A DNA stretch of 64,000 nucleotides from G965233625 sp965233625 (GTDB taxonomy: Bacteria > Planctomycetota > Planctomycetia > Pirellulales > Pirellulaceae). Shown here piece by piece: positions 34,901 through 41,908 of the stretch. The first letter of the stretch is position 1, and each line of letters starts with the position of its first letter. The DNA lies in contig OZ247499.1 of NCBI GenBank assembly GCA_965233625.1, positions 5,208,001-5,272,000 on the forward strand, read 5' to 3'. Made by a program: the position numbers and the translations under genes. The notes under the pieces were generated by a model. The model made no database searches and was not told where the DNA came from. It worked only from the letters and a program-made list of their open reading frames with translations.

Positions 34901-36424
34901 ATCTTTGAGTTTTGCTTGAAGCGAATTAATCGTCTCTTCACCCTCGGACAAGGTGGCTTCGACGTCGGATTCCAGCTCGCTCAAGCTGGCGTAGGCCAGT
35001 GTCCGCTGCTGAACGTAAGACAGTCCCCAGGCGAACAGCACCAGCATCAGGACGAAACCTGCCACGGCCATCACGCGGTTTCTGGTCTGGCGGCGGCGAG
35101 CGGTTTCTAACCGTTCCCGTACGGATCTTTCGTAATCGCGCAGCGCGTCTGCAACTTGCATGGCGTTGCTGGGACGAGTGTCTGGATCAGCCGCTAAACA
35201 TTGCTGCGTCAGGTCAATCAACGCCTGATCGGCTCCGCTGCTACGCAGCCGCGAAAGGGCGTCAGACAGATCACCGTTCGTTGCTTTGACCAGCAGCTGC
35301 TGAATAGTGTTGCCGGTGTAGACCGGTTTTTCCGTGAGAATTTCGCACAGCATCGAACCTAACGCAAAGACATCGGTCCGCGCATCCAGCCGGTCAAATT
35401 CCCCCTTGGCCTGTTCCGGCGGCATGTAGGGCACGGTTCCCATTACCTGCCCATCCTGCGAAAGCTCTAGCCCGTTATCATCCGTTGCGGCTGCCTCCGC
35501 CGCAGCGTCCAGCTCCTCTGGCTGGGTTGTCTCTTCAGCTTCTGGCAGGTCGTCCGGCGGCGAACTATTTAGTTTTTTGGCCATGCCCCAATCCATGACC
35601 TGCACTTCACCAAACGCCCCGACCATGACGTTCGCAGGCTTCAGGTCGCGATGAATCACACCACGATCGTGCGCGTATCCAACGGCTTCGGCCACTTGCT
35701 GTAGTACTTCAAGGCACTGCGGTGTTGCATCGCCTTGTTTCAGCACCTCAGAAAAAGTTCGCCCCTGAATGAGTTTCATGGCGAAGAAATCGCGTCCGTC
35801 CGGCAGGCGGCCCCGGTCGTGCACCGGCGGAATACCAGGATGCTCCAGCGAGCCGGCAAGATCGGCTTCGCGGTTGAACCGCGCGACGATGCCGGGATCG
35901 CTTGCCCTTTCGGCCCGTAAAACTTTGACCGCTAGGTCGCGTGCGAATTTCGGATCTCGCGCCCGCCAGATTTCGCCGATTCCACCCCGGCCAATCAACT
36001 CTACAAGTTTCAGTTCCACAACCGTGGCAACATGCGGCGCGTGCGAAGAACCGCCACCGGAAAAAGCGACAGTTTCCGTCAACGACGCATCGGGTGGGGG
36101 CGTCATGTACTCTGTCTGGTCGACCGTTCCGGCGTCGTATTTTTCATCAACCGTGTCGAACGCTTTGGCGACCGTGTCCTGATGCTGCGGCAATTGCTGC
36201 AGATAGTCGTTAGCCGAGGGCGTCTCACCCGCCTTCACACGGTAGGCGATGTCCACTGGCAGAAGTTCAGCAATCAGCGTTGCATGGTGCTGCGGAGGTG
36301 CGAGTCGTAGGTATTCCGCAATCTGCGGCCTGCGCACCTGCCAGTCTTCTTCAAACTGTTCGCAGATCTCGTTAATCAGTTCATCGATGGCAAGAGAGTC
36401 ATCAAGATTCTGGTTGTCGTTCAC
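31985..36424 (-). CDS. Large Ser/Thr protein kinase with C-terminal TPR array
   Basis: 1479 residues from GTG at 36424 with GGGAG seven bases upstream. Kinase domain about 138-430: G-R-G-G-I-G (145-150), Lys167, H-R-D (258-260), D-W-G (278-280) replacing D-F-G, and P-Y-M-P-P-E. An acidic insert (E-A-E-E-T-T-Q-P-E-E-L-D) sits between D-W-G and the P-E motif. A membrane segment lies near 457-477. Residues ~760-1290 hold many TPR units (A-E-x-x-Y-R-x-A-L and variants), then a ~180-residue end. The start overlaps the sigma-factor stop by 23 bases, so the pair is co-expressed. Probably an envelope signalling scaffold; target unknown. Confidence 0.92.
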   Translation of the reverse strand: MNDNQNLDDSLAIDELINEICEQFEEDWQVRRPQIAEYLRLAPPQHHATLIAELLPVDIAYRVKAGETPSANDYLQQLPQHQDTVAKAFDTVDEKYDAGTVDQTEYMTPPPDASLTETVAFSGGGSSHAPHVATVVELKLVELIGRGGIGEIWRARDPKFARDLAVKVLRAERASDPGIVARFNREADLAGSLEHPGIPPVHDRGRLPDGRDFFAMKLIQGRTFSEVLKQGDATPQCLEVLQQVAEAVGYAHDRGVIHRDLKPANVMVGAFGEVQVMDWGMAKKLNSSPPDDLPEAEETTQPEELDAAAEAAATDDNGLELSQDGQVMGTVPYMPPEQAKGEFDRLDARTDVFALGSMLCEILTEKPVYTGNTIQQLLVKATNGDLSDALSRLRSSGADQALIDLTQQCLAADPDTRPSNAMQVADALRDYERSVRERLETARRRQTRNRVMAVAGFVLMLVLFAWGLSYVQQRTLAYASLSELESDVEATLSEGEETINSLQAKLKDRSGYTELARHPQIWESEVVAAEARLSKANTLLENAGLPVSEEIEARHDALRRSIELAQKDLELRAAVETIRLDAATVDLKGEVSPLKGSREGYTKLFEKNGWTPAKMNSQQLASAAMKSRTPWLWVRAMDDFAGALKRDVDAGHGAWLRTAAQKADPGPWKDHFRSFDWTNPDPSIVTLATDKVAAKQHPELVAVLARVLVEEGRKTEAESLLERATLNESRDLYLWLKLAELSGSPYVKWRAFSAAISLKPDLAVAHVNLGKTMLEIGRLEYAEDAYRRALVVDDRIPDAHLYLGKVLTDSGEHEEAEKHLKLSIELIQDSAEAYNRFGNLAAKLNHTVEAHKAYMHSVRLGGDSFKPNYNMALNLHRGGQHAEAEVFYLRALNLDRDNSDAHADYGLLLGELGRFEERDRHLRLAVELDPENHRAKLNLGVVLKEKKNFEEAETLYREVISAEPGNARAYRNLGNLLVVTERSIEAETIFQRVLELEKKDRAATRQLGELYEAQKRFAEAEKLYREQIKADPQEIANYRSLGELLGKTGKRNEAARVYLAALKIDPKSTEIMVDLGSLLYSVNQFEDAERFFKRALDVKPESAEINNNLATLYFVTKRFKEAEVYFLKSLEVEPDDAMTLNNFAAMLLETGRDDEAEKNFRKAIEVDPEDAASFSNLGKLLRDQKRYAEAAEAYQKSLKLRPDANILGIYATTLEKLDKLEEAEIAYLRALQINDNTQGVHYNLALLYLKTNRFNEAAKYAALSAKVEPSNPYCPVIEGSALFKAGKFEQAKAPIKAALAMVKEDHPLSKSLPNTLRDCDKNLQLEKELAEFQEGTAMPASKQLELANFAQKYKSPEQAYNMYLAAFEAEPSFEKDFEKQHRYDAACLAALTFEETGDAKVQSQCLKWLEDEFKLHQSIYAKEKEKRPLVQKRWSHWLQDPDLKAVREQPQLKKLPDEDHQAWDSFWQRVASTQEAAAK

Positions 36425-37028
36425 CTGGTTGCTCCCGGCTCCACTTCTTTCTTATTAAACGTAACCGTCGCTCGATGGCGGCGACGGAAACGCCTTGCAT
36501 ATCTGCGATTTCCTGGTTCGAGTGGCCTTCGAGCCGGGCGTTCGCCGTGGCGACAAGTTTGGGATCGCCGAGCAGATCCATTTTCAACTGGACCTGCTCC
36601 TGCATCATCACCCAGAACGGCGGTTCAGGCTCGTCACCCGCGACGTTCATCAGCCCGGCAAGGCTCTCGCTTTCACCGCCATCCAACACGCTCTCGCCCG
36701 CGCGCTGTCCGCTGCCCCGTTTCTGACGGTTCTCTTTACGGATGCGATCCACCGCCTTGCGCACCGTCATGCTGAACAGCACACGCCACAGATCTTCATT
36801 GTTTTGCAGGTCCGGGAAGCGACCCTGCTGAGCGGCGCGGAAGAAGCTTTGCAGGGCGGATTGGGCAAGGTCGTTGCCGCTTTCCATCGGGTCGCGTATC
36901 GCTTTCATTTTCCGCTGCGCGAATGCGACAAGCTGCGGATGGCACGCGACCCAGAGCGCTTGGACAGCTTGTTCTTCACCTTGCTGAACGCGTTGTAATA
37001 ACGCTGCGCTGATCTGGATGGTATTCAC
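36402..37028 (-). CDS. ECF-type sigma factor paired with the TPR kinase
   Basis: 208 residues from GTG at 37028. The open frame extends to 37220, but the upstream part is Pro/Arg-rich and not sigma-like, while this start opens directly into region 2 (L-L-Q-R-V-Q-Q-G-E-E-Q-A-V-Q-A-L-W). Region 2 holds D-L-A-Q-S-A-L-Q-S-F-F-R-A-A. Region 4 holds L-E-G-H-S-N-Q-E-I-A-D-M-Q-G-V-S-V-A-A-I-E-R-R-L. Planctomycetes contain large families of ECF factors encoded next to Ser/Thr kinases, where phosphorylation is thought to replace an anti-sigma factor. No anti-sigma gene is seen here, consistent with that. Confidence 0.87.
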   Translation of the reverse strand: MNTIQISAALLQRVQQGEEQAVQALWVACHPQLVAFAQRKMKAIRDPMESGNDLAQSALQSFFRAAQQGRFPDLQNNEDLWRVLFSMTVRKAVDRIRKENRQKRGSGQRAGESVLDGGESESLAGLMNVAGDEPEPPFWVMMQEQVQLKMDLLGDPKLVATANARLEGHSNQEIADMQGVSVAAIERRLRLIRKKWSREQPGERQPES

Positions 37029-37245
37029 GGCGAGTTTCAGAAGACACGGGGACCTGCTTCGGTTGCAGGTTACCCTGCCGCCAGGGGGTGCAGCAATACG
37101 TTGAAAACCGATGTCGCGGCAGACTTTTTTCGCAAGTTTTGTCCGGGAATTCTGAGTTCTGAGTAAGGGCTGAGGGGGCGGAAAGCGGTTGTCTAAGAAA
37201 GCGGCGCCAAGCGTCGACACCCGTTACCTCGTTAAGGAGCTAGCC

Positions 37246-37554
37246 ATGTCCCGCCAGCAAACCGGAATTCAACGCACCGTTGAAACCCTTGAACTGGAAC
37301 TCGATCTGACGCTGGATCACCTGATCTCTCAGTTCCAGACATCGGCCTGCCGTCGTGAATTTGCGGCCACTATCGTCGCCACTATCCGTCTCATCGAGTC
37401 GCTGCCGTTGACCACCGACCTGTACACCTTCGCCCGTAACTGGCTGGTGTCTGCAGACGCCCTGGCGACCAGAGGCGAATACAACACGGCGATATTTCAG
37501 GTGCGGATGCTCCGCCGTAAGCTGGCGGGCCCTACGTCTGAAGCAGGCAGATAA
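37246..37554 (+). CDS. Hypothetical helical protein
   Basis: 102 residues from ATG at 37246 with a strong AAGGAG seven bases upstream. It appears mostly alpha-helical, with no signal peptide, Cys pair or recognised motif. The segment R-N-W-L-V-S-A-D-A-L-A-T-R-G-E-Y-N-T-A resembles a degenerate TPR-like helical hairpin. It is divergent from the sigma/kinase operon, with ~215 bp between starts. Function not recognised. Confidence 0.75.
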   Translation: MSRQQTGIQRTVETLELELDLTLDHLISQFQTSACRREFAATIVATIRLIESLPLTTDLYTFARNWLVSADALATRGEYNTAIFQVRMLRRKLAGPTSEAGR

Positions 37555-37621
37555 AGCGGATTTTCGTACGGAAGGAACCGTAGCCTGTCGCCCGGTTCCG
37601 TGTGTGACAATCAATCAAAGA

Positions 37622-37656
37622 AACAAGGGGTTTCACGTGATGTGAAACCCCTTGTT
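37622..37656. terminator. Perfect long hairpin, possible bidirectional terminator
   Basis: A perfect 15-bp inverted repeat (AACAAGGGGTTTCAC at 37622-37636; GTGAAACCCCTTGTT at 37642-37656) around the loop GTGAT. It sits between two convergent genes and has short T-rich stretches on each side, so it could terminate both. Its sequence from AAGGGG onward matches the tRNA-Phe terminator at 26421 in 21 of 22 bases. Confidence 0.65.
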
Positions 37657-37687
37657 GATGTTTAATTTGTAACCTACGTAGGCGTTA

Positions 37688-38275
37688 CTACTTCTCGCGT
37701 TGCAATGGGGCGGGAACCAGTTGCTGCGCCGGCAGGACCTGTGGGGCGGCAATGGGCCGCAACGGTTGATTGACGCGGCGGCCAGCATTGCTGATCAGAA
37801 AGTTGTTGCGTGTTTCGTTGACTTTAAGAATCAACTGACCGGGGCCGAAGAGGCGGAGAAACTCCGGATCCAGATCGAAGTCAGAGAAGATGACCAGTAC
37901 CGGCCGTTTACCCGATAGCTGATTCTTCAGCACATCTGCGTCCAGTAGTTTCTGGTCGGTGGAAACCGCCGCGATCTTGGTCACCGGATAAAGCTTCTTG
38001 CGCAGCGTGACTTGGGGCTGCATGGTGGTGTAGTTCACCTTGCGCGTGCGGACCTCGGGCACGATACGCACGGTCTTCTTGCCGTTGACCAGTTCCGTCA
38101 CAGCCTTGTTAACGGTGTACTGCTCTTCACGCGTCCGCATGACGGGCACCTGCACAATGTGCCGCAACTCAAATTGAATGTTGTCGCCGACGGCCTGCGC
38201 CATCATCAATTCAGGCGGGCCGCTGGGGTTAGCAGACAGCACTGCCATGAGTACGAGTGGTTGAAGGAAGGACAC
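37688..38275 (-). CDS. Hypothetical exported protein
   Basis: 195 residues from GTG at 38275; AGGAG seven bases upstream makes this start convincing. The N-terminus is a short hydrophobic leader (L-Q-P-L-V-L-M-A-V-L-S-A-N). The mature region contains Arg/Thr-Val-rich repeats (V-P-V-M-R-T-R-E-E-Q-Y-T-V, V-P-E-V-R-T-R-K-V-N-Y-T) that suggest duplicated short beta-strand units, and ends in a Pro/Gln/Ala-rich tail (P-L-R-P-I-A-A-P-Q-V-L-P-A-Q-Q). Proteins with this V-x-T-R-x-x-x-Y pattern are common and uncharacterised in planctomycetes. Function not recognised. Confidence 0.75.
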   Translation of the reverse strand: MSFLQPLVLMAVLSANPSGPPELMMAQAVGDNIQFELRHIVQVPVMRTREEQYTVNKAVTELVNGKKTVRIVPEVRTRKVNYTTMQPQVTLRKKLYPVTKIAAVSTDQKLLDADVLKNQLSGKRPVLVIFSDFDLDPEFLRLFGPGQLILKVNETRNNFLISNAGRRVNQPLRPIAAPQVLPAQQLVPAPLQREK

Positions 38276-38554
38276 GATAAGGCTCCTGGTCCGCGTGGAA
38301 GTGGTTGACTGGAAATCTGGCAGTTGTCCGTAGGTGTGTTAACGCAATTGCGTTCAATGTACCAGGAAAAAAATCAAGATCGCGAGCTTTCTCAAGCATG
38401 TGACCTTTTCTTAGGATGCAGCCCGCGATGGCCTTCGCCTTGTGAGGGGCTTATCCCCGCCGTACAATCGCGCTTTGAGCGGCGCATCTGGTGAAGCCTC
38501 CGCATGTGGCGCCCCACATAATCATTCCGCACGTTTAGAAGTTGATAGGACAAT

Positions 38555-39514
38555 ATGACACGGAAGGTGATAATCGACTGCGATCCGGGCATCGGCGACG
38601 CAGTAGCGCTGTGCATTGCGTTGTTTCACCCGCAGCTTGAAGTGGTCGCCGTTACAGCGGCAGCGGGCAATGTGCCAGCCGATCAGGCATCGCGGAATGT
38701 GCAGGCGATTGTTGACCAGCTCGATCCGCCCCGGCTGCCACGCATCGGCGCTGCGGTGGAAGTTGAGAAATCGCCCGATGCTGAGATGTTCGACTACACG
38801 TACTCTCTCAACGGCGCCAACGGGCTGGCAGGCGCGAACTTCGCCGTTTCGGAACTGCATCATCAGCATTCGTCCCCGAAGGTGATTCACGACGCTCTGC
38901 GGACTGAACCGGGGCAGGTGAGCATCATCTCGCTGGGGCCGCTCACCAACATTGCCGCGGCACTGCACCGCGATCCGATGCTGGCTGGCATGGTGGACCG
39001 CATCATTATCATGGGCGGAAGCATCAACGGCGTGGGCGACATTACCCGCGTCGCCCAGCAGAACATCTTCTACGATCCGCCCGCCGCTCAGGCCGTGTTC
39101 GATTCGCCCACCACCAAGACGCTGATCCCGCTGGAGGTCACGCGGCAGCTGACGTTCACGCTGGATCTGATGAACGAACTGCCCGGCGAAGACACACGCG
39201 CCGGCGCCTTTTTGCAGAAGATTGTGCCGCACTACTTCCGCGCGTACCGGCAGCATCTGGGGCTGGAGAGCATTCAACTGGACGACTGCGTGGCGCTGCT
39301 GGCCGCCTTGCATCCGCACCTGTTTGAAACCGTAGAGATGGCAGCCGATGTGGAAACCAGCGGCAAAATCACCTCCGGCATGACCGTCTTCGACCGCCGT
39401 CCCAACGCGCCATCACGCGGCAATATGGAAGTCGCCACAAGTATCGACGCCGAAGCAGCCCACGATTTCATCATGCAAGGCATCCGCAACGCCGGCGCCC
39501 AGTCGCGGAAGTAA
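38555..39514 (+). CDS. Nucleoside hydrolase-family protein with altered metal site
   Basis: 319 residues from ATG at 38555, AGGA upstream. It matches inosine-uridine preferring nucleoside hydrolases: the N-terminal Ca2+ motif is D-C-D-P-G-I-G-D-A (residues 8-16). Further family segments are V-T-A-A-A-G-N-V, I-S-L-G-P-L-T-N-I-A-A-A-L and I-I-M-G-G-S-I-N-G. The canonical motif is D-x-D-P-G-x-D-D, so the Asp expected at position 14 is Gly here (codon GGC). The enzyme splits the N-glycosidic bond of ribonucleosides. The substitution may lower activity or shift the substrate. Confidence 0.88.
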   Translation: MTRKVIIDCDPGIGDAVALCIALFHPQLEVVAVTAAAGNVPADQASRNVQAIVDQLDPPRLPRIGAAVEVEKSPDAEMFDYTYSLNGANGLAGANFAVSELHHQHSSPKVIHDALRTEPGQVSIISLGPLTNIAAALHRDPMLAGMVDRIIIMGGSINGVGDITRVAQQNIFYDPPAAQAVFDSPTTKTLIPLEVTRQLTFTLDLMNELPGEDTRAGAFLQKIVPHYFRAYRQHLGLESIQLDDCVALLAALHPHLFETVEMAADVETSGKITSGMTVFDRRPNAPSRGNMEVATSIDAEAAHDFIMQGIRNAGAQSRK

Positions 39515-39650
39515 CCGTCAGAGGTCCATCGGCGGGACCAGATGCAGGTCCATCGGTTACCGCCTGGTAGGTCTGCATGTATATTAGTGCGTCGTGCAGT
39601 TTGTGCTTTGTTGCTGCGCGATTCGTCGCTTTACTGAAAGAATTGCCTGG

Positions 39651-41504
39651 ATGATTGGACCTGTATTCTCGCGCGAGGCTGCCACGATGCCGCGGCGTAG
39701 CCGGTTCTACCTGAACCGCGCGCTGTATGTGGCTGGCCTGATCATGCTGATGATTACGGCGTGGCTGGTGATGGCGGGTACGCAGAATATCACCAGCGTG
39801 GGCGACATGGCGCGGTTCGGCAGCATTCTGTTTCAGATCCTGGCGCCGATTCAACTGGCGCTGGTGCTGTTCCTCTCGGCCGTGCTGTCAGCCAGTTCTG
39901 TGTCGCAAGAGAAAGACCGGCAGACGCTGATCCTGCTGCTGATGACCAGCATGAGCAACCGCGAACTGGTGCTCGGCAAACTGATGGCCAGCCTGCTGAA
40001 TGTACTGGTGATGGTCGCGGCGGCGCTGCCCGTATTTATGTTCATCATCCTGCTGGGCGGCGTTTCGCTGTGGCAGGTGGCGGCGGTGTTTGCGGTAACG
40101 GTCTGCTCCGCGCTGGCGGCGGGAAGTCTTGGCGCCGTGCTGGCCTTCTGGCGCGAGAAGACGTTTCAGACGCTCTCGATGACCGCGCTGCTGCTGGTCC
40201 TGTGGCTAGGCGGCTGGGAAGCGGTGCAGGCGGGTCTGTTCGGTTCGCACATCTTTGGCGTACCGGCTGAAACCATTGCGGCGGGCTTCAGTCCGTTCCG
40301 CGCGATTCTTGCGGCGGCACAACCTTCGTTCAGTCAGGCGGGTGACTGGCTGGGCAACGGGGCGCCGCTGTTCATGCTGGTGTCAATTGTTGGCGCCGTC
40401 GTGCTGAACACCATCTCGATTACGATGGTCCGCGTCTGGAATCCCACGCGCGAAGTCCGCCCCGGCCAGAAGCAGGAAGAAGACGCCCCAGCGGACGAAA
40501 GCATCTTCGGCGCTGAGCACGACCAGCAGCGTAGAGCCTCGCAGGCCAACGCCGCCCGCGATACGCACATCGACGCCCGCACTGCCCCGGCCGACCGCCA
40601 GAAGACGCGTGCTGTCTGGGACAACCCGGTGCTATGGCGCGAAGTCTGCACCTGGGCCTACGGCCGCAAAGTGCTGATCATCCGGGTGATCTATGTGCTG
40701 ATGGCACTGGTTGTGGCTGCGGCGCTTTATTCGGCGATCAGCAGCGGCAGTGTGCAGCGGCAGGGAGATGAACTTTCGCAACTGATCCCCGAAGGCGCCA
40801 AACCGCTGGGGCCGCTGTATCTGGTTTCGCTGGTGATCGTCAACGCACTGGCGGTGACTTCGATTACCAACGAACGCGATGGCCGTGCGCTCGACCTGCT
40901 GCTGGTCACGGATCTTTCGCCCCGTGAATTTGTGTTCGGCAAGCTGGGCGGGGTGATGTGGGTGACCAAAGAGATGATCCTGCTGCCGGTGCTGCTTACG
41001 TGCTACTTGTCGTACGGCGGCGGTCTATCGCTGGAGAATCTTCTGTATGTGACCGGCGGCCTGATTGTGATGAATATCTTTGTGGCGATGCTAGGCGTGC
41101 ACTGCGGCATGATCTATGCGAATTCGCGGACGGCCATTGGCGTTAGCCTTGGGACGGTGTTCTTTCTGTTCCTGGGCGTGGTCACATGCATCGTGATGAT
41201 GATCTCGTTCAGCGGCTCTTTCCAGACGCAACTGGCGCCGTTCCTGGCGTTCATCCTGGGCGGCGGCATCGGGCTGTATGTAACGCTTGGCGCCCGGAAT
41301 CCGAGTACGGCGATCGCCATCGCTTCGCTGATGCTGCCCTTTGCGACGTTTTATGCGATCACCAGCTTTCTGCTGGGCTACAACCTGCCGGTGTTTCTGG
41401 TGACGGTGGTGGTTTATGGCTTTACCACGGCGGCGATGCTGATGCCGGCAATTGGCGAGTTCGATATCGCGACGGCGGCCCGCTCGAAGGTGCTTGACGA
41501 TTAA
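39651..41504 (+). CDS. ABC-2-type transporter permease
   Basis: About 617 residues from ATG at 39651; the upstream part of the open frame is not membrane-like. About twelve hydrophobic segments fall in two halves of six, separated by a charged cytosolic region (about 275-345). Each half includes the typical segment K-D-R-Q-T-L-I-L-L-L-M-T or N-E-R-D-G-R-A-L-D-L-L-L-V-T-D-L-S, followed by E-L-V-L-G-K-L or E-F-V-F-G-K-L, the hallmark of GldF/NosY-like ABC-2 permeases. So this is a fused or duplicated double permease. No ATPase gene is adjacent. Confidence 0.82.
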   Translation: MIGPVFSREAATMPRRSRFYLNRALYVAGLIMLMITAWLVMAGTQNITSVGDMARFGSILFQILAPIQLALVLFLSAVLSASSVSQEKDRQTLILLLMTSMSNRELVLGKLMASLLNVLVMVAAALPVFMFIILLGGVSLWQVAAVFAVTVCSALAAGSLGAVLAFWREKTFQTLSMTALLLVLWLGGWEAVQAGLFGSHIFGVPAETIAAGFSPFRAILAAAQPSFSQAGDWLGNGAPLFMLVSIVGAVVLNTISITMVRVWNPTREVRPGQKQEEDAPADESIFGAEHDQQRRASQANAARDTHIDARTAPADRQKTRAVWDNPVLWREVCTWAYGRKVLIIRVIYVLMALVVAAALYSAISSGSVQRQGDELSQLIPEGAKPLGPLYLVSLVIVNALAVTSITNERDGRALDLLLVTDLSPREFVFGKLGGVMWVTKEMILLPVLLTCYLSYGGGLSLENLLYVTGGLIVMNIFVAMLGVHCGMIYANSRTAIGVSLGTVFFLFLGVVTCIVMMISFSGSFQTQLAPFLAFILGGGIGLYVTLGARNPSTAIAIASLMLPFATFYAITSFLLGYNLPVFLVTVVVYGFTTAAMLMPAIGEFDIATAARSKVLDD

Positions 41505-41516
41505 GCGCCGCGGTTC

Positions 41517-41783
41517 TTAAGAATTCCGCACGACCAGCCCGAACGATCCGCCTGACACCAGGACAATGCCGAGTCCGGCTGCCAGGTAAAGCGTTGAGCT
41601 GGGCGCCGCACTCATGTAGACAACGGCCTGCAAGCAGTATCCGGCTGTTGCCGCACACACAGGCTGAATGGCCCGCAGCAGCGGCAACGCCGTGTAAAGC
41701 GTCAGAACGGTGCACGCCATTAGGCAGCTAATCAGAAGATGCGCCCAGCGATCGATCACGGATTGTCGTACGGGAGTCGTCAT
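41517..41783 (-). CDS. Hypothetical small membrane protein
   Basis: About 88 residues from ATG at 41783, chosen because AAGGAA lies nine bases upstream; the frame also opens at 41819. Two to three hydrophobic segments (L-L-I-S-C-L-M-A-C-T-V-L-T-L-Y; V-Y-M-S-A-A-P; L-Y-L-A-A-G-L-G-I-V-L-V-S-G-G). The short C-terminus is V-V-R-N-S. It is convergent with the ABC permease and upstream of the DUF1552 gene. Function not recognised. Confidence 0.6.
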   Translation of the reverse strand: MTTPVRQSVIDRWAHLLISCLMACTVLTLYTALPLLRAIQPVCAATAGYCLQAVVYMSAAPSSTLYLAAGLGIVLVSGGSFGLVVRNS

Positions 41784-41908
41784 GCTTGCGTTCCTTATAT
41801 CTGCGGCCGGCGGAAGCACTCCGCCAGAAGGCCGGTGATTTGAATGTCACTTGATATAAGGAGAAGCGGTATTTGACGGCGTTTGTTACAGCGGCGCGGT
41901 TATGCGGA

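Noticed and set aside
37555..37621. Possible tRNA remnant before the 37622 hairpin
   Set aside because: The stretch contains a CCGGTTCC-like T-arm fragment, but no acceptor or anticodon stem can be drawn, so it is not called.
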